This document shows, piece by piece, positions 7,084-15,478 of a DNA stretch of 59,277 nt. Source of the DNA: Alphaproteobacteria bacterium. Lineage in GTDB: Bacteria; Pseudomonadota; Alphaproteobacteria; SP197. The notes under the pieces are model-generated. The model was given only the letters and a program-made list of their open reading frames with translations, searched no databases and had not been told where the DNA came from. Where the stretch lies: positions 1-59,277 of the forward strand of contig VGDP01000019.1 in assembly GCA_016869675.1 (NCBI GenBank), read 5' to 3'. The translations under genes were made by a program, and so were the position numbers. Position 1 is the stretch's first letter, and each line of letters starts with the position of its first letter.

Positions 7084-9340
7084 CGCCGCCGATCGCCCCA
7101 AGACGTCCTTCAAGCAAGTCGGGACCCGGCCGCTCAGGCCCGACGGCATCGACAAGGTCACGGGCCGCGCCCGCTTCGGCGCCGACGCCAACGCGCCGGG
7201 CATGCTGATCGGCAAGATCCTGCGCAGCCCACACGCGCACGCGCGCATCCGCAAGATCGACGCGTCCAAGGCGCTGGCGTTGCCGGGCGTCAAGGCCGTC
7301 GTCACCAAGGACGACTTCGCGCCGCGCGACGACGACCTGGCCGACGTGCTGGTCAACGTCATGGCGCGCGACAAGGCGCTCTACCATGGCCACGCGGTGG
7401 CGGCCGTTGCCGCGACGTCGGTCCAGGTGGCGCGCAAGGCGCTGGCGCTGATCGCGGTCGACTACGAGGTGCTGCCCCACGTCACCGACGTGGACGAGGC
7501 GATGAAGCCGAACGCACCGGTGATCCGCGACGGCCTGATCACTAAGGGCGTCGACCCGGCGCTGACCAAGGCCTCGAACGTGGCGGAGCGCTACGAGTTC
7601 GGCCACGGCGACGTGAAGGCCGGCTTCGCCCAGGCCGAGGTGGTGGTCGAGCGCGAGTTCAAGACCGAGGCGACCCACCAGGGCTACATCGAGCCCCACG
7701 CCTGCCTGGCCAACGTCGGCTCTGACGGCACCGGCGAACTCTGGGTGTGCACCCAGGGCCACTACATGGTGCGCGACAACTGCGCGCGGCTTCTGGGCAT
7801 GGACCTGAGCAAGCTGCGCGTCACGGCCTCCGAGATCGGCGGCGGCTTCGGCGGCAAGACCACCGTGTTCATCGAGCCGGTGGCGTTGGCGCTTTCGCGC
7901 AAGGCGGGCCGGCCGGTCAAGCTGGTCATGACGCGCGACGAGGTGTTCCTGGCCACCGGCCCGACCTCGTCGACCAGCATGATGGTCAAGATCGGCGCCA
8001 AGAAGGACGGCACGATCGCCGCGGCCGAGGCGCTGTTCAAGTACCAGGGCGGCGCGTTCCCCGGTTCGCCGGCGCAGTTCGGCGCCATGACCGCGTTCGC
8101 CTGCTACGATCTGAAGAACGTCAAGGTCATCGCCTACGACGTACTGTGCAACCGTCCCAAGCAGGCGGCGTACCGCGCGCCCGGCGCGCCCATGGCGGCC
8201 TTCGCGGTCGAGAGCGTGATGGCGGAACTCGGCGCCAAGCTCGGTCTCGATCCTATCGACTTCCGGCGGCGCAACGCGGCGAAGCAGGGCACCAAGGCGG
8301 TCTATGGCCCGACATTCGGCCCGATCGGCTTCGTCGAGACGCTGGACGCGGTCAAGAACCACCCGAACTACAAGAAGCCGCTGAGCAAGAACCAGGGACG
8401 CGGCATCGCGTCCGGCTTCTGGTTCAACTTCGGCGGTCAGACCTGCGTGTCGCTGAACATCGGCACGGACGGCACGGTCAACCTGGCGCTCGGCACCCCC
8501 GACATCGGCGGCAGCCGGGCCTCGATGGCTATGATGGCCGCCGAGGAGCTGGGCATCCCCTACGACCAGGTGCGCGCGGTCGTCACCGACACCTCGTCGC
8601 TCGGCTACAACGACGTGACCGACGGCAGCCGCGTGACCTTCGCCGCCGGGGCCGCGACCATCCACGCCGCGCGCGACGCGGTGCGCAAGCTGTGCGCCCG
8701 CGCCGCCCGCACCTGGGGCATCCCCGAGGACGCGGTGGTCTGGGAGAACGGCCACGCCAAGCCCGCCGGCGCCAACGCCGGCAACCACAAGCCGCTGTCG
8801 CTCAAGGAGATCTCGGGCAGCGCCGGTTCGACCGGCGGGCCGATCGCCGGCCACCACGAGTTCAACGCCGAGAACGCCGGGCCGAGCTTCGCCACCCACG
8901 TGGTCGACGTCGAGGTCGACCCCGAGACCGGGCGGACCACCGTGCTGCGCTACCTGATCGCCCAGGACGCCGGCAAGGCGGTGCACCCGTCCTACGTCGA
9001 GGGGCAGTTCCAGGGCGGCGCGGCTCAGGGCGTGGGCTGGGCGCTGAACGAGGAGTACGTCTACGGCAAGGACGGCCGGCTGCAGAACGCCGGCTTCCTC
9101 GACTACCGCATCCCCGTCGCGTCCGACATGCCGATGATCGACACGATCATCCTCGAGGTGCCCAACCCGGGGCACCCCTACGGCGTGCGTGGCGTCGGCG
9201 AGACCTCGATCGTGCCGCCGCTCGCCGCGGTGGCCAACGCGGTCTCCGACGCGGTCGGGGTGCGGCTTTCCTCGGTGCCCTACTCGCCGCCCAAGGTGCT
9301 GAAGGCGCTGAACGGGCGCATGAAGGCCGCGGCCGAGTAG
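7073..9340 (+). CDS. Molybdenum hydroxylase, molybdopterin-binding large subunit
   Basis: A 755-residue catalytic subunit of the xanthine dehydrogenase family that binds molybdopterin cytosine dinucleotide. Seen: the aldehyde-oxidase a/b hammerhead domain at residues 20-130 (DGIDKVTGRARFGAD), the Mo-cofactor loop GGGFGGKT near residue 258, QAAYRAPGAP near residue 362, and the C-terminal GVRGVGETSIVPPLAAVANA, whose Glu is the catalytic base in this family. The active-site loop is not the AYRCSFR of form I CO dehydrogenase, so this is not a proven CO oxidiser; purine, aldehyde or heteroaromatic substrates are all possible. It is followed at once by a MoaD-like and a YqeC-like gene. Confidence 0.93.
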   Translation: MPLDAADRPKTSFKQVGTRPLRPDGIDKVTGRARFGADANAPGMLIGKILRSPHAHARIRKIDASKALALPGVKAVVTKDDFAPRDDDLADVLVNVMARDKALYHGHAVAAVAATSVQVARKALALIAVDYEVLPHVTDVDEAMKPNAPVIRDGLITKGVDPALTKASNVAERYEFGHGDVKAGFAQAEVVVEREFKTEATHQGYIEPHACLANVGSDGTGELWVCTQGHYMVRDNCARLLGMDLSKLRVTASEIGGGFGGKTTVFIEPVALALSRKAGRPVKLVMTRDEVFLATGPTSSTSMMVKIGAKKDGTIAAAEALFKYQGGAFPGSPAQFGAMTAFACYDLKNVKVIAYDVLCNRPKQAAYRAPGAPMAAFAVESVMAELGAKLGLDPIDFRRRNAAKQGTKAVYGPTFGPIGFVETLDAVKNHPNYKKPLSKNQGRGIASGFWFNFGGQTCVSLNIGTDGTVNLALGTPDIGGSRASMAMMAAEELGIPYDQVRAVVTDTSSLGYNDVTDGSRVTFAAGAATIHAARDAVRKLCARAARTWGIPEDAVVWENGHAKPAGANAGNHKPLSLKEISGSAGSTGGPIAGHHEFNAENAGPSFATHVVDVEVDPETGRTTVLRYLIAQDAGKAVHPSYVEGQFQGGAAQGVGWALNEEYVYGKDGRLQNAGFLDYRIPVASDMPMIDTIILEVPNPGHPYGVRGVGETSIVPPLAAVANAVSDAVGVRLSSVPYSPPKVLKALNGRMKAAAE

Positions 9341-9349
9341 GAGCCCGGC

Positions 9350-9595
9350 TTGGTCCAGGTGCGGATCGGTGGCCCGCTCGCCTCCATGGCGGGCGGGCTC
9401 ACCAGATTCGAACTCGAGGCCAGCAATATCCGCGAGATCCTGACCGGGCTCGGCGAGGCGTGCCCCCGGCTGAAGCCCGTGCTCGAGCAGGGGGTCACGG
9501 TCGCCATCGACGGCGAGCTCTACCGCAACGCCTGGTTCCAGCCGGTCAAGCCCGACAGCGAGATCTACATCCTGCCGCGCATGGCGGGCGGCTGA
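9350..9595 (+). CDS. MoaD/ThiS-like ubiquitin-fold sulfur carrier
   Basis: An 81-residue beta-grasp protein ending in a free Gly-Gly (PRMAGG), the mark of sulfur carriers such as MoaD and ThiS, which are adenylated and thiocarboxylated at that end. The core pattern (VRIGGPLAS, FELEASNIREILTGL, VTVAIDGELY, EIYILPRMAGG) matches the family. The start is a TTG at 9350, chosen because AGGAG lies six bases ahead and overlaps the stop of the large subunit gene. Placed between a molybdenum hydroxylase and a YqeC-like protein, it may supply sulfur for the molybdopterin of this enzyme; that link is inferred from position. No MoaE, MoeB or ThiF partner is present here. Confidence 0.85.
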   Translation: MVQVRIGGPLASMAGGLTRFELEASNIREILTGLGEACPRLKPVLEQGVTVAIDGELYRNAWFQPVKPDSEIYILPRMAGG

Positions 9596-9600
9596 GCCTC

Positions 9601-10356
9601 ATGGATGATGGCGCGCTGCTCGACGCTCTGGGCGCGCGGTCGGGCATTGTGTGCGTGGTCGGCGCCGGCGGCAAGAAGTCGATCATGGCCGCGCTCGCGG
9701 CCGCCCACCCCGGGCGCGTCGGTCTCAGCGCGACCACCCGCTTCCCGCCTTTGCCAGCGGGCGTCGGCGACGTCCGCCTGACCCTCGACGACCCCGCGTC
9801 CGAGGACGGGGTCGTGGCGGTCGCGCGCGAACATCGCGTCGTCGTGTTCACCGGGCCGGCCAGCGGCGTCGACCGCCTCGAGGGGCTGCCACCCGCCACG
9901 ATCGCCGCCCTGCACGAGGCCGCGGGTTTCGACCTGACCGTGGTCAAGGCCGATGGTGCCCGCATGCGCTTGATCAAGGCACCGGGCGCCGGCGAACCAC
10001 GCCTGGTGCCCGGCGCGACGACGGTCCTGCTCGTGGTCTCGGCGCGCGCCGTGGGCCGGCCGCTCGACGATCGCGTGGCCCATCGGCCCGAGCGCATCGC
10101 GGCGTTGACCGGCACGGGCCTTGGCACGGCCATCGCGCCGGCCACGGTCGCCCGCCTGCTGGTCGTGCTGGCGGCATCGCTCGCCCATGGCGGCACGGCG
10201 CGGGTCATCCCGGTGATCAACATGGCCGACGACGACACGCTGTGCGCGACGGCGCAGGCGATCGCACGCGAGAGCCTGTGCAACCGACCGATGTTCGACC
10301 GGATCATCGTTTCATCCTTCGTCGGCGAGCCCGCGATCCTCGTCATTCAACCCTGA
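9601..10356 (+). CDS. YqeC-like molybdenum hydroxylase accessory protein
   Basis: A 251-residue protein resembling the YqeC family, known as accessory factors of selenium- or molybdenum-dependent hydroxylases. A P-loop-like motif VVGAGGKKSIMAALA lies at residues 19-33, followed by LSATTRFPPLP and the family-like stretch VVKADGARMRLIKAPG near residue 119, then RPERIAALTG. It probably binds nucleotide and helps make or insert the cofactor in the cytoplasm. It begins five bases after the MoaD-like gene and is the last gene of the operon. No XdhC-type factor is seen, so this protein may take that role. Confidence 0.8.
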   Translation: MDDGALLDALGARSGIVCVVGAGGKKSIMAALAAAHPGRVGLSATTRFPPLPAGVGDVRLTLDDPASEDGVVAVAREHRVVVFTGPASGVDRLEGLPPATIAALHEAAGFDLTVVKADGARMRLIKAPGAGEPRLVPGATTVLLVVSARAVGRPLDDRVAHRPERIAALTGTGLGTAIAPATVARLLVVLAASLAHGGTARVIPVINMADDDTLCATAQAIARESLCNRPMFDRIIVSSFVGEPAILVIQP

Positions 10357-10410
10357 CCCTCGGGGCCGGCGGCGGCTTGGGTGGTCGCGTTCGGGTGTCG
10401 TGTCGTGATG

Positions 10411-10442
10411 AGTAATTGTGAATAATTCTTATGATCCCTTTA
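10411..10442 (+). promoter_or_regulatory. AT-rich promoter-like segment before the barrel gene
   Basis: The 163-base gap before the outer-membrane gene is GC-rich except for about 30 bases around TTGTGAATAATTCTTATGAT, including the small palindrome GAATAATTC. AT-rich stretches are rare here and this one lies about 80 bases before the ATG, so it is a likely promoter or operator. A Fur/Irr-type iron element is possible, but I cannot match a consensus. Confidence 0.35.
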
Positions 10443-10519
10443 TGGAGCCCCATGGTACCTGGTCCGGCGCCAACGCGACCGGGTCGAGGCCGGGCAGCGG
10501 TTTCACTTGGGAGATCGCC

Positions 10520-11593
10520 ATGCCGCACGCCGCCCTTGCTCTTGCATTCGTCGTTATGGTCGCCGTCACGCTGACCGTCGCAATACCGGCCCGCGCCGAG
10601 CCGCCCGGTCTCCACGGTACGTTGACGCTCGAACTTCAGGACGACGCGACGATCGCCTCGGAGGATGACGGCGCCGAGATCAACGACGTCGCCGCAACCG
10701 TCGAGGCGGGGCTTGCGCTGAGCCTGACCGGGACGCTGGCGATCCGCACCGACCTGGTCGGCGAGTCGGTCACGGGCCCGGAACCCTTCGAGGATCGGGT
10801 CGTCGAGGACATGGGCGCGTACGTCAAGACCCTGTACCTGGAGTACGCGACCGACTCGCTCCAGCTCTACGCCGGCAAGTTCAACCCGCCCTTCGGCGTC
10901 GCGTGGGACATCGCGCCCGGGCTCTACGGCGCCGACTTCGCCGAGGACTACGAGCTGACGGAGCGTCTGGGCTTTGGCGGTTCCGTCGTGGTCGCGCCGC
11001 CGTCGTGGGGCGCGCCGCGCCTGGGTGCCGCCGCGTTCTTCGCCTACACCACGAGCCTCGCACGATCGCTGTTCGAGGATCGCGGCAGCCTCGACCGCGA
11101 CGATGGCGGGCCCAGCAACACGGGCGATCCCGCGTCGTTCGCCCTGACGCTCGACGGCGCCATCCCCATGGTGCCCGACTACGCCTACCACGCGGCGTTC
11201 AGCCGCCAAGCGGCTGGGCGTGGCGACGTCGACCACGAGATAGGCGCCGCGTTCGCACTTTACGGTTCCTCGCCCCTGCCCCAAGGCGTGACCGTGAGCC
11301 CGGTCGTCGAGTTGGTCGTGCAGGAGAATGACGAGACCGGCGCCGATGACGCAAGCTACTTCACGCTGGGCGCCGCGTTCGCCATCGAGCGCGGGACCGT
11401 GTCGGTGGGCGGCACGCTGCGCGCGGTCGACGTCGCTGGCGGCGCCGATCTGGACGACACGCTCGCGCAGATCGGCAGGGCGTACGACGTGGGCTACGGC
11501 TTCGCCGTGGAGATCGGGTACAAGACCGTCGAGGAGGCGGAGGTCAACTCGGACGTCGTGGGTGGCTTGGTCAGCTACGACGTCGAGTTCTGA
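10520..11593 (+). CDS. Outer-membrane beta-barrel protein, porin/LbtU-like
   Basis: A 357-residue exported barrel. The signal peptide is MPHAALALAFVVMVAV onward with cleavage after ARA near residue 32. The mature part alternates short beta strands with acidic loops and contains LYLEYATDSLQLYAGKFNPP and FGVAWDIAPGLYG, the phrase style of porins and LbtU-type siderophore porins, and it ends in a Phe (YDVEF), as barrel proteins do for BAM recognition. The ATG at 10520 is chosen because it begins the signal peptide and GGGAG lies six bases ahead; the frame runs open from 10418. Substrate unknown. An AT-rich promoter-like patch lies upstream. Confidence 0.8.
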   Translation: MPHAALALAFVVMVAVTLTVAIPARAEPPGLHGTLTLELQDDATIASEDDGAEINDVAATVEAGLALSLTGTLAIRTDLVGESVTGPEPFEDRVVEDMGAYVKTLYLEYATDSLQLYAGKFNPPFGVAWDIAPGLYGADFAEDYELTERLGFGGSVVVAPPSWGAPRLGAAAFFAYTTSLARSLFEDRGSLDRDDGGPSNTGDPASFALTLDGAIPMVPDYAYHAAFSRQAAGRGDVDHEIGAAFALYGSSPLPQGVTVSPVVELVVQENDETGADDASYFTLGAAFAIERGTVSVGGTLRAVDVAGGADLDDTLAQIGRAYDVGYGFAVEIGYKTVEEAEVNSDVVGGLVSYDVEF

Positions 11594-11617
11594 TCGCCGC
11601 CCGTTTCAACAGAGGCG

Positions 11618-12349
11618 ATGGTGATCATCATGGGCGAACTCGACGGACAGCGCGTCTTCCTGACCGGCGCGGCCGGCGGCATCGGTCGGGGCCTGGCCGA
11701 GGCGTTCACGGCCGCGGGCGCCGTGCTGGGCGCGGCCGACCGGGTCGAGCCGCGCGGCACGGCCGCGTGGGCGCGCCAGCTCGACGTCACCGACGGCGCC
11801 GCCGTGGGCGCGGCGATCACCGCGTTCGCCGCCGCGGCCGGCGGGCTGGACCTGGTGGTCAACGCGGCGGGCGTCATCTCGTTCGCGCCAGTCGTCGAAC
11901 TCGAAGCGGCGGAGTGGCGCCGCGTGCTCGAGGTCAACGCCACCGGCACCTTCCTGGTCGATCAGGCAGCGGCGCGCCACATGCTGGCCCACGACATCAA
12001 GGGCTCGATCGTCAACGTCGCGTCGATCTCGGGCAAGGTGGGCGATCCCACTCTCGCCCACTACGCGGCGTCGAAGTTCGCGGTCATCGGGCTGACCCAG
12101 GCGCTGGCGCGCGAACTGGCGCCCCACGGCATCACAGTCAACGCGCTGTGCCCCGGCGTGGTGGCGACGCCGATGATCGAGGCCAACCTGAAGGCGTGGA
12201 TCATGACCATGGAGCAGCTGATCGCGCCGCAGGCGATCAAGCGCACCCAGACACCCGCCGAGATGGCGCAGGCCATCATGTTCATGCACCGCTGCCGCGC
12301 GCTGACCGGGCAATCGATCAGCGTCGACGGCGGCACGTACTTCCACTGA
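11618..12349 (+). CDS. Short-chain dehydrogenase/reductase
   Basis: A 243-residue classical SDR. Seen: the cofactor motif TGAAGGIG near residue 15, DVTD near residue 52, NAAG near residue 84, and the catalytic set of Ser (VASISGKVG) with YAASK near residue 150, then PGVVATPM. It oxidises or reduces an alcohol/ketone with NAD(P)(H) in the cytoplasm; the substrate is not evident. The cofactor-loop residue after the second strand is Asp (GAADRVEP), which favours NAD(H). The start could be ATG 11618, GTG 11621 or ATG 11630; GAGG lies just ahead. It converges on infA. Confidence 0.88.
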   Translation: MVIIMGELDGQRVFLTGAAGGIGRGLAEAFTAAGAVLGAADRVEPRGTAAWARQLDVTDGAAVGAAITAFAAAAGGLDLVVNAAGVISFAPVVELEAAEWRRVLEVNATGTFLVDQAAARHMLAHDIKGSIVNVASISGKVGDPTLAHYAASKFAVIGLTQALARELAPHGITVNALCPGVVATPMIEANLKAWIMTMEQLIAPQAIKRTQTPAEMAQAIMFMHRCRALTGQSISVDGGTYFH

Positions 12350-12358
12350 CTCCGGGGA

Positions 12359-12637
12359 TCAGCGCCGCTTGGTGAAGGGCCGTCGGGGCGGGGCGGAGCC
12401 GGGTGCGGGTGCGCGCTCGTCCTTGTGGCGGAACACGACCCGGCCCTTGTCCAGGTCGTAGGGCGAGATCTCGACGGTCACCCGGTCGCCCGCCAGCGTG
12501 CGGATGCGGTTCCGCTTCATGCGGCCGGCGGTGTAAGCGATTATCTCGTGGCCGTTCTCCAGACGGACGCGGAAGCGCCCATCCGGCAGGGTTTCGAGGA
12601 CGTTGCCCTCGAACTCGAGTACGTCTTCCTTGGCCAT
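12359..12637 (-). CDS. infA: Translation initiation factor IF-1 with C-terminal tail
   Basis: A 92-residue IF-1. The S1/OB-fold core is clear: [38 protein letters not shown] and [23 protein letters not shown]-1 binds the 30S A site during initiation. Typical IF-1 is 72 residues; this one carries about 20 extra residues of Arg, Pro, Ala and Lys after the core ([20 protein letters not shown]). The ATG at 12637 is chosen because the family begins MAKE and the upstream residues of the open frame do not fit. Alphaproteobacteria can hold more than one infA, so this may be a second copy. Confidence 0.93.
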   Translation of the reverse strand: MAKEDVLEFEGNVLETLPDGRFRVRLENGHEIIAYTAGRMKRNRIRTLAGDRVTVEISPYDLDKGRVVFRHKDERAPAPGSAPPRRPFTKRR

Positions 12638-12748
12638 CCGATCTCCCGGGCCGTTGCAGGCGGTCCGGCACCGGACGTGCGCGGACGCGGGGCGGAACAT
12701 GGCCCCCAGGGCGGTCCGCGTCAACCACCCGATAGGCACCCTTTCCGC

Positions 12749-13206
12749 TCACGCCCGATCGACGCGGCAGGTGAAGCAGCCGTTGCTGGCCGAACGCACG
12801 TGCACGTAGCGGACCTCGGGCCGCGTCAGCAGCGCCTTCGCCGTGCCGTCCAGCTCGGCCACAACGACCCTCTGCTCGGTGCCGTAGACGATGCGGTCGG
12901 CCGCGTCGTAGGCGCGCACCATCGCGTGCTCGCGGCGGGCCAGCACGGGCGGCAGGCCGGCCCCGGTCCAGCGCGCGCAGGGTGCCACATGCAGGAAGAC
13001 CGGTCCGGTCTCGGCGTAGCGTTGCGGCATGGGGAGCGGCCGGTACGGGGCGACCAGCATCCCATCGCCTTCGGCGATGTCGTCCAGGCAATGCCGGTAC
13101 GGGTTGCCGCCACCGTCGGGGTCGCGCCGTTCGGCGGGGCGGCCGTACGCATCGGGGCCGCCGGCGCGCAAGTGCTCGGCATGGCGGTGAAGGCGATGGC
13201 GGTCAT
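12749..13206 (-). pseudogene. DUF1203 protein gene with a frameshift
   Basis: The reading from the ATG at 13206 begins MTAIAFTAMPS and then leaves frame near 13172-13183. The next frame continues with the family sequence EHLRAGGPDAYGRPAERRD, GNPYRHCLDDIAEGDG, AETGPVFLHVAPC, RAYDAADRIVYG and a C-terminal VRSASNGCFTCRVDRA. This matches DUF1203 proteins of about 150 residues, whose function is not known. One missing base restores a single frame of 153 codons. The rest of the gene is undamaged, so the lesion is either recent or a sequencing error. It sits between infA and cobB on the same strand. Confidence 0.8.
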
Positions 13207-13278
13207 GGGCGTCTCCAGCGGTTCCGGCCACGACCATGACCGTGCGCGCCGCGCCCGGCGACCTGCTTCTTGCGCCGG

Positions 13279-14595
13279 CTACACTTGATCGATCAGGTGC
13301 AGGAACGATCCGGCGACGCGGCCCGCGACGATCCCTTCGTCGCCACGCCTCCGACCTTCCGCATCGGCGACGTGAAACAACGGCGCGCCGCCGCGCGACA
13401 CAGCGGTCGCGTAGTGGAACTCGTGGCCGCGGAATTCCGTGCCCGCCTTGCCAAGCGGGCTGCCGGACAGGGCGACCGCCTGGCGGTAGCCCAGATGCAG
13501 CTTCGGCGCCGCAAACGAGGTGACCAGGGGCAACAGGCCCGCCATGGCGTGGCGCGCGCCCGCGCCGTCGATCAGCGTCTCGCCCAGCACCATGTAGCCG
13601 CCGCATTCCCCATAGACCGTGGCGCCGCGCGCCGCCGCCGCGCACAGGCCGGCCAGGAACCGCGCGTTGCCGGCGAGCCGGCCGGCGTGCAGTTCGGGAT
13701 AGCCGCCAGGCAGCACGACGGCGTCCGCGCCCTCATCCGGCGCCTGGTCGGCCAACGGCGAGAAGGTCGCGATCGCGGCGCCCGCTTGGCGCCACGCCGC
13801 GATCTGAGCGGCATAGGAGAAGGCGAATGCCGGGTCCTGGGCCAGCGCGATACGTTGGCCCGGCGGCACCAGGCCGGTACCGGCGTACCCGGCCGCGATA
13901 CGGGCCGGTCGGGCAAGCGCCTGCAAGCCCGCCAGGTCCACATGCGCCGCGATCCAGTCGGCGGCGCGTTCGATCAGAGTTTCAAGCGCCGTGTGTTCGG
14001 CCGCCTGGACCAGACCCAGGTGACGCGACGGCAGTGCGAGCGCATCGTCGCGCGGCAGCGCGCCCAGCATTCCGATGCCCGCCGCGTCGGCGCACGCCGC
14101 CGCGATGATCGCGCCGTGGCGCGCCCCACGCACCCGGTTGGCGATCACGCCGGCCACGGCGACGTCTGGCCGGTGCCGCGCGAAGCCGGCGACCAGGGCA
14201 CCCGCCGAGGCGCCCATGCCCTTGGCATCGACGACCAGCACCACTGGCCAGCCGGAGCGCGCGGCCAGCTCGGCGGTCGAGCCGGCGCCGCCGGGCCCGC
14301 CGTCGAACAGGCCCATGACCCCTTCGCCCACCACCAGATCTGCGTCGGCGCCAAGCGCGCGCACGAGGTCCGCGAGCGTCGCGGGGCGCATGGCCCAGGT
14401 GTCCAGGTTGACGCAGGCACGGGCGGCGGCGGCGGCCAGGAACGCCGGGTCGATGTAGTCGGGTCCGGTCTTGAACGGAGCGATGCGGTGACCCTGGAGC
14501 GCCAATGCGCGCACCAGGCCGAGCGTGATCAGCGTCTTGCCCGAACCCGACGCCGGCGCGGCGATGATCAGGCCCGGCGCGCCCGTGCCCGTCAC
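13279..14595 (-). CDS. cobB: Cobyrinate a,c-diamide synthase CobB
   Basis: A 438-residue enzyme that amidates carboxylates a and c of (hydrogeno)cobyrinate with glutamine and ATP. The N-terminal dethiobiotin-synthetase-like domain has the P-loop APASGSGKTLITLGL near residue 10 and FKTGPDYIDP. The C-terminal class I amidotransferase domain has VLPGGYPELHAGRLA, the nucleophile Cys in YGECGGYMVLGE, and a late His in GHEFHY. The start is a GTG that overlaps the cobA stop as GTGA; the longer open frame upstream has no family resemblance. The end is not overlapped. Co-transcribed with cobA. Confidence 0.93.
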   Translation of the reverse strand: MTGTGAPGLIIAAPASGSGKTLITLGLVRALALQGHRIAPFKTGPDYIDPAFLAAAAARACVNLDTWAMRPATLADLVRALGADADLVVGEGVMGLFDGGPGGAGSTAELAARSGWPVVLVVDAKGMGASAGALVAGFARHRPDVAVAGVIANRVRGARHGAIIAAACADAAGIGMLGALPRDDALALPSRHLGLVQAAEHTALETLIERAADWIAAHVDLAGLQALARPARIAAGYAGTGLVPPGQRIALAQDPAFAFSYAAQIAAWRQAGAAIATFSPLADQAPDEGADAVVLPGGYPELHAGRLAGNARFLAGLCAAAARGATVYGECGGYMVLGETLIDGAGARHAMAGLLPLVTSFAAPKLHLGYRQAVALSGSPLGKAGTEFRGHEFHYATAVSRGGAPLFHVADAEGRRRGDEGIVAGRVAGSFLHLIDQV

Positions 14596-15425
14596 GAGCC
14601 GGTGTCGCGCGCGGCCTTGGCCAGAGGATCGGCCTCGAGCCGACGCCCCGTCATGGCGCCCAGCCAGTCGAGGCCCGCGCGCAGGCGCACCACGTCGCCG
14701 ATCACGACCATGGTCGGCGGCTCGATGCCGGCGTCCGCGGTATCCGCCATCGCGCGCGCGAGCGTGGTCTCGACCACGCGCTGCGCCGGCGTCGTCGCCT
14801 GGGCGACGATCGCTACGGGGGTGTCCGCGTCGAGGCCGCCGGCGAGCAGGTGCGCCGCGATGGTCGCGAGGTGCTTCAGCGCCATGTAGATTACCAGCAC
14901 CGGCGCGCCCTTGGCCAGCGCGGCCCAGTCGAGCCCGTCGGGCACTTCGCCGCCGGCGCCGTGGCCGGTGACGAAGGTGACCGCGGCGTTGGTGTCGCGG
15001 TGGGTGGTCGGGATGCCGGCGTAGGCCAGGCCACCGATGCCGGCGGTGATGCCCGGCACCACGCGGAACGGCACGCCGGCGGCCACCAGGGCCAGCGCCT
15101 CCTCGCCGCCGCGACCGAAGATGAACGGATCGCCGCCCTTCAGGCGCACCACGCGGCGCCCCTCGCGCGCGAGCTGGACCAGGCGCAGCGAGATGTCCGG
15201 CTGGCGGCGCGAGGCCTTGCCGCCGCGTTTGCCCGCGTACTCCAGCACCGCCTCGGGCCGCGCGAGCGCCAGCACGTCGTCGCCCACCAAGGCGTCGTAG
15301 ACCACGACGTCCGCCTGGGCCAGCGCGTGGGCACCCAGCCGCGTCAGCAGCCCGGCATCGCCGGGGCCGGCGCCCACCAGCCACACCCAGCCGGGCGCGA
15401 GATCGGGCAACGATCGGCGATCCAT
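14592..15425 (-). CDS. cobA: Uroporphyrinogen-III C-methyltransferase CobA
   Basis: A 277-residue SAM-dependent methylase that makes precorrin-2 from uroporphyrinogen III, the branch point to B12 and siroheme. The tetrapyrrole methylase motifs are all present: VWLVGAGPGDAGLLT, VVYDALVG, RLKGGDPFIFGRGGEEA and VPGITAGIGGLAYAGIP. It is the single-domain form without the CysG dehydrogenase/ferrochelatase part. It is followed by cobB with a 4-base overlap and is divergent from cbiD across only 53 bases, so both directions must share a small promoter region. Confidence 0.95.
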   Translation of the reverse strand: MDRRSLPDLAPGWVWLVGAGPGDAGLLTRLGAHALAQADVVVYDALVGDDVLALARPEAVLEYAGKRGGKASRRQPDISLRLVQLAREGRRVVRLKGGDPFIFGRGGEEALALVAAGVPFRVVPGITAGIGGLAYAGIPTTHRDTNAAVTFVTGHGAGGEVPDGLDWAALAKGAPVLVIYMALKHLATIAAHLLAGGLDADTPVAIVAQATTPAQRVVETTLARAMADTADAGIEPPTMVVIGDVVRLRAGLDWLGAMTGRRLEADPLAKAARDTGS

Positions 15426-15478
15426 GGCGGCGGACTATACGCTATGATCCGGCCGATCCCAGACCCCCTCGGCACATC

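Noticed and set aside
7073-9340. Carbon monoxide dehydrogenase large subunit
   Set aside because: The form I loop AYRCSFR is absent (AYRAPGAP instead), so the more general hydroxylase name is kept.
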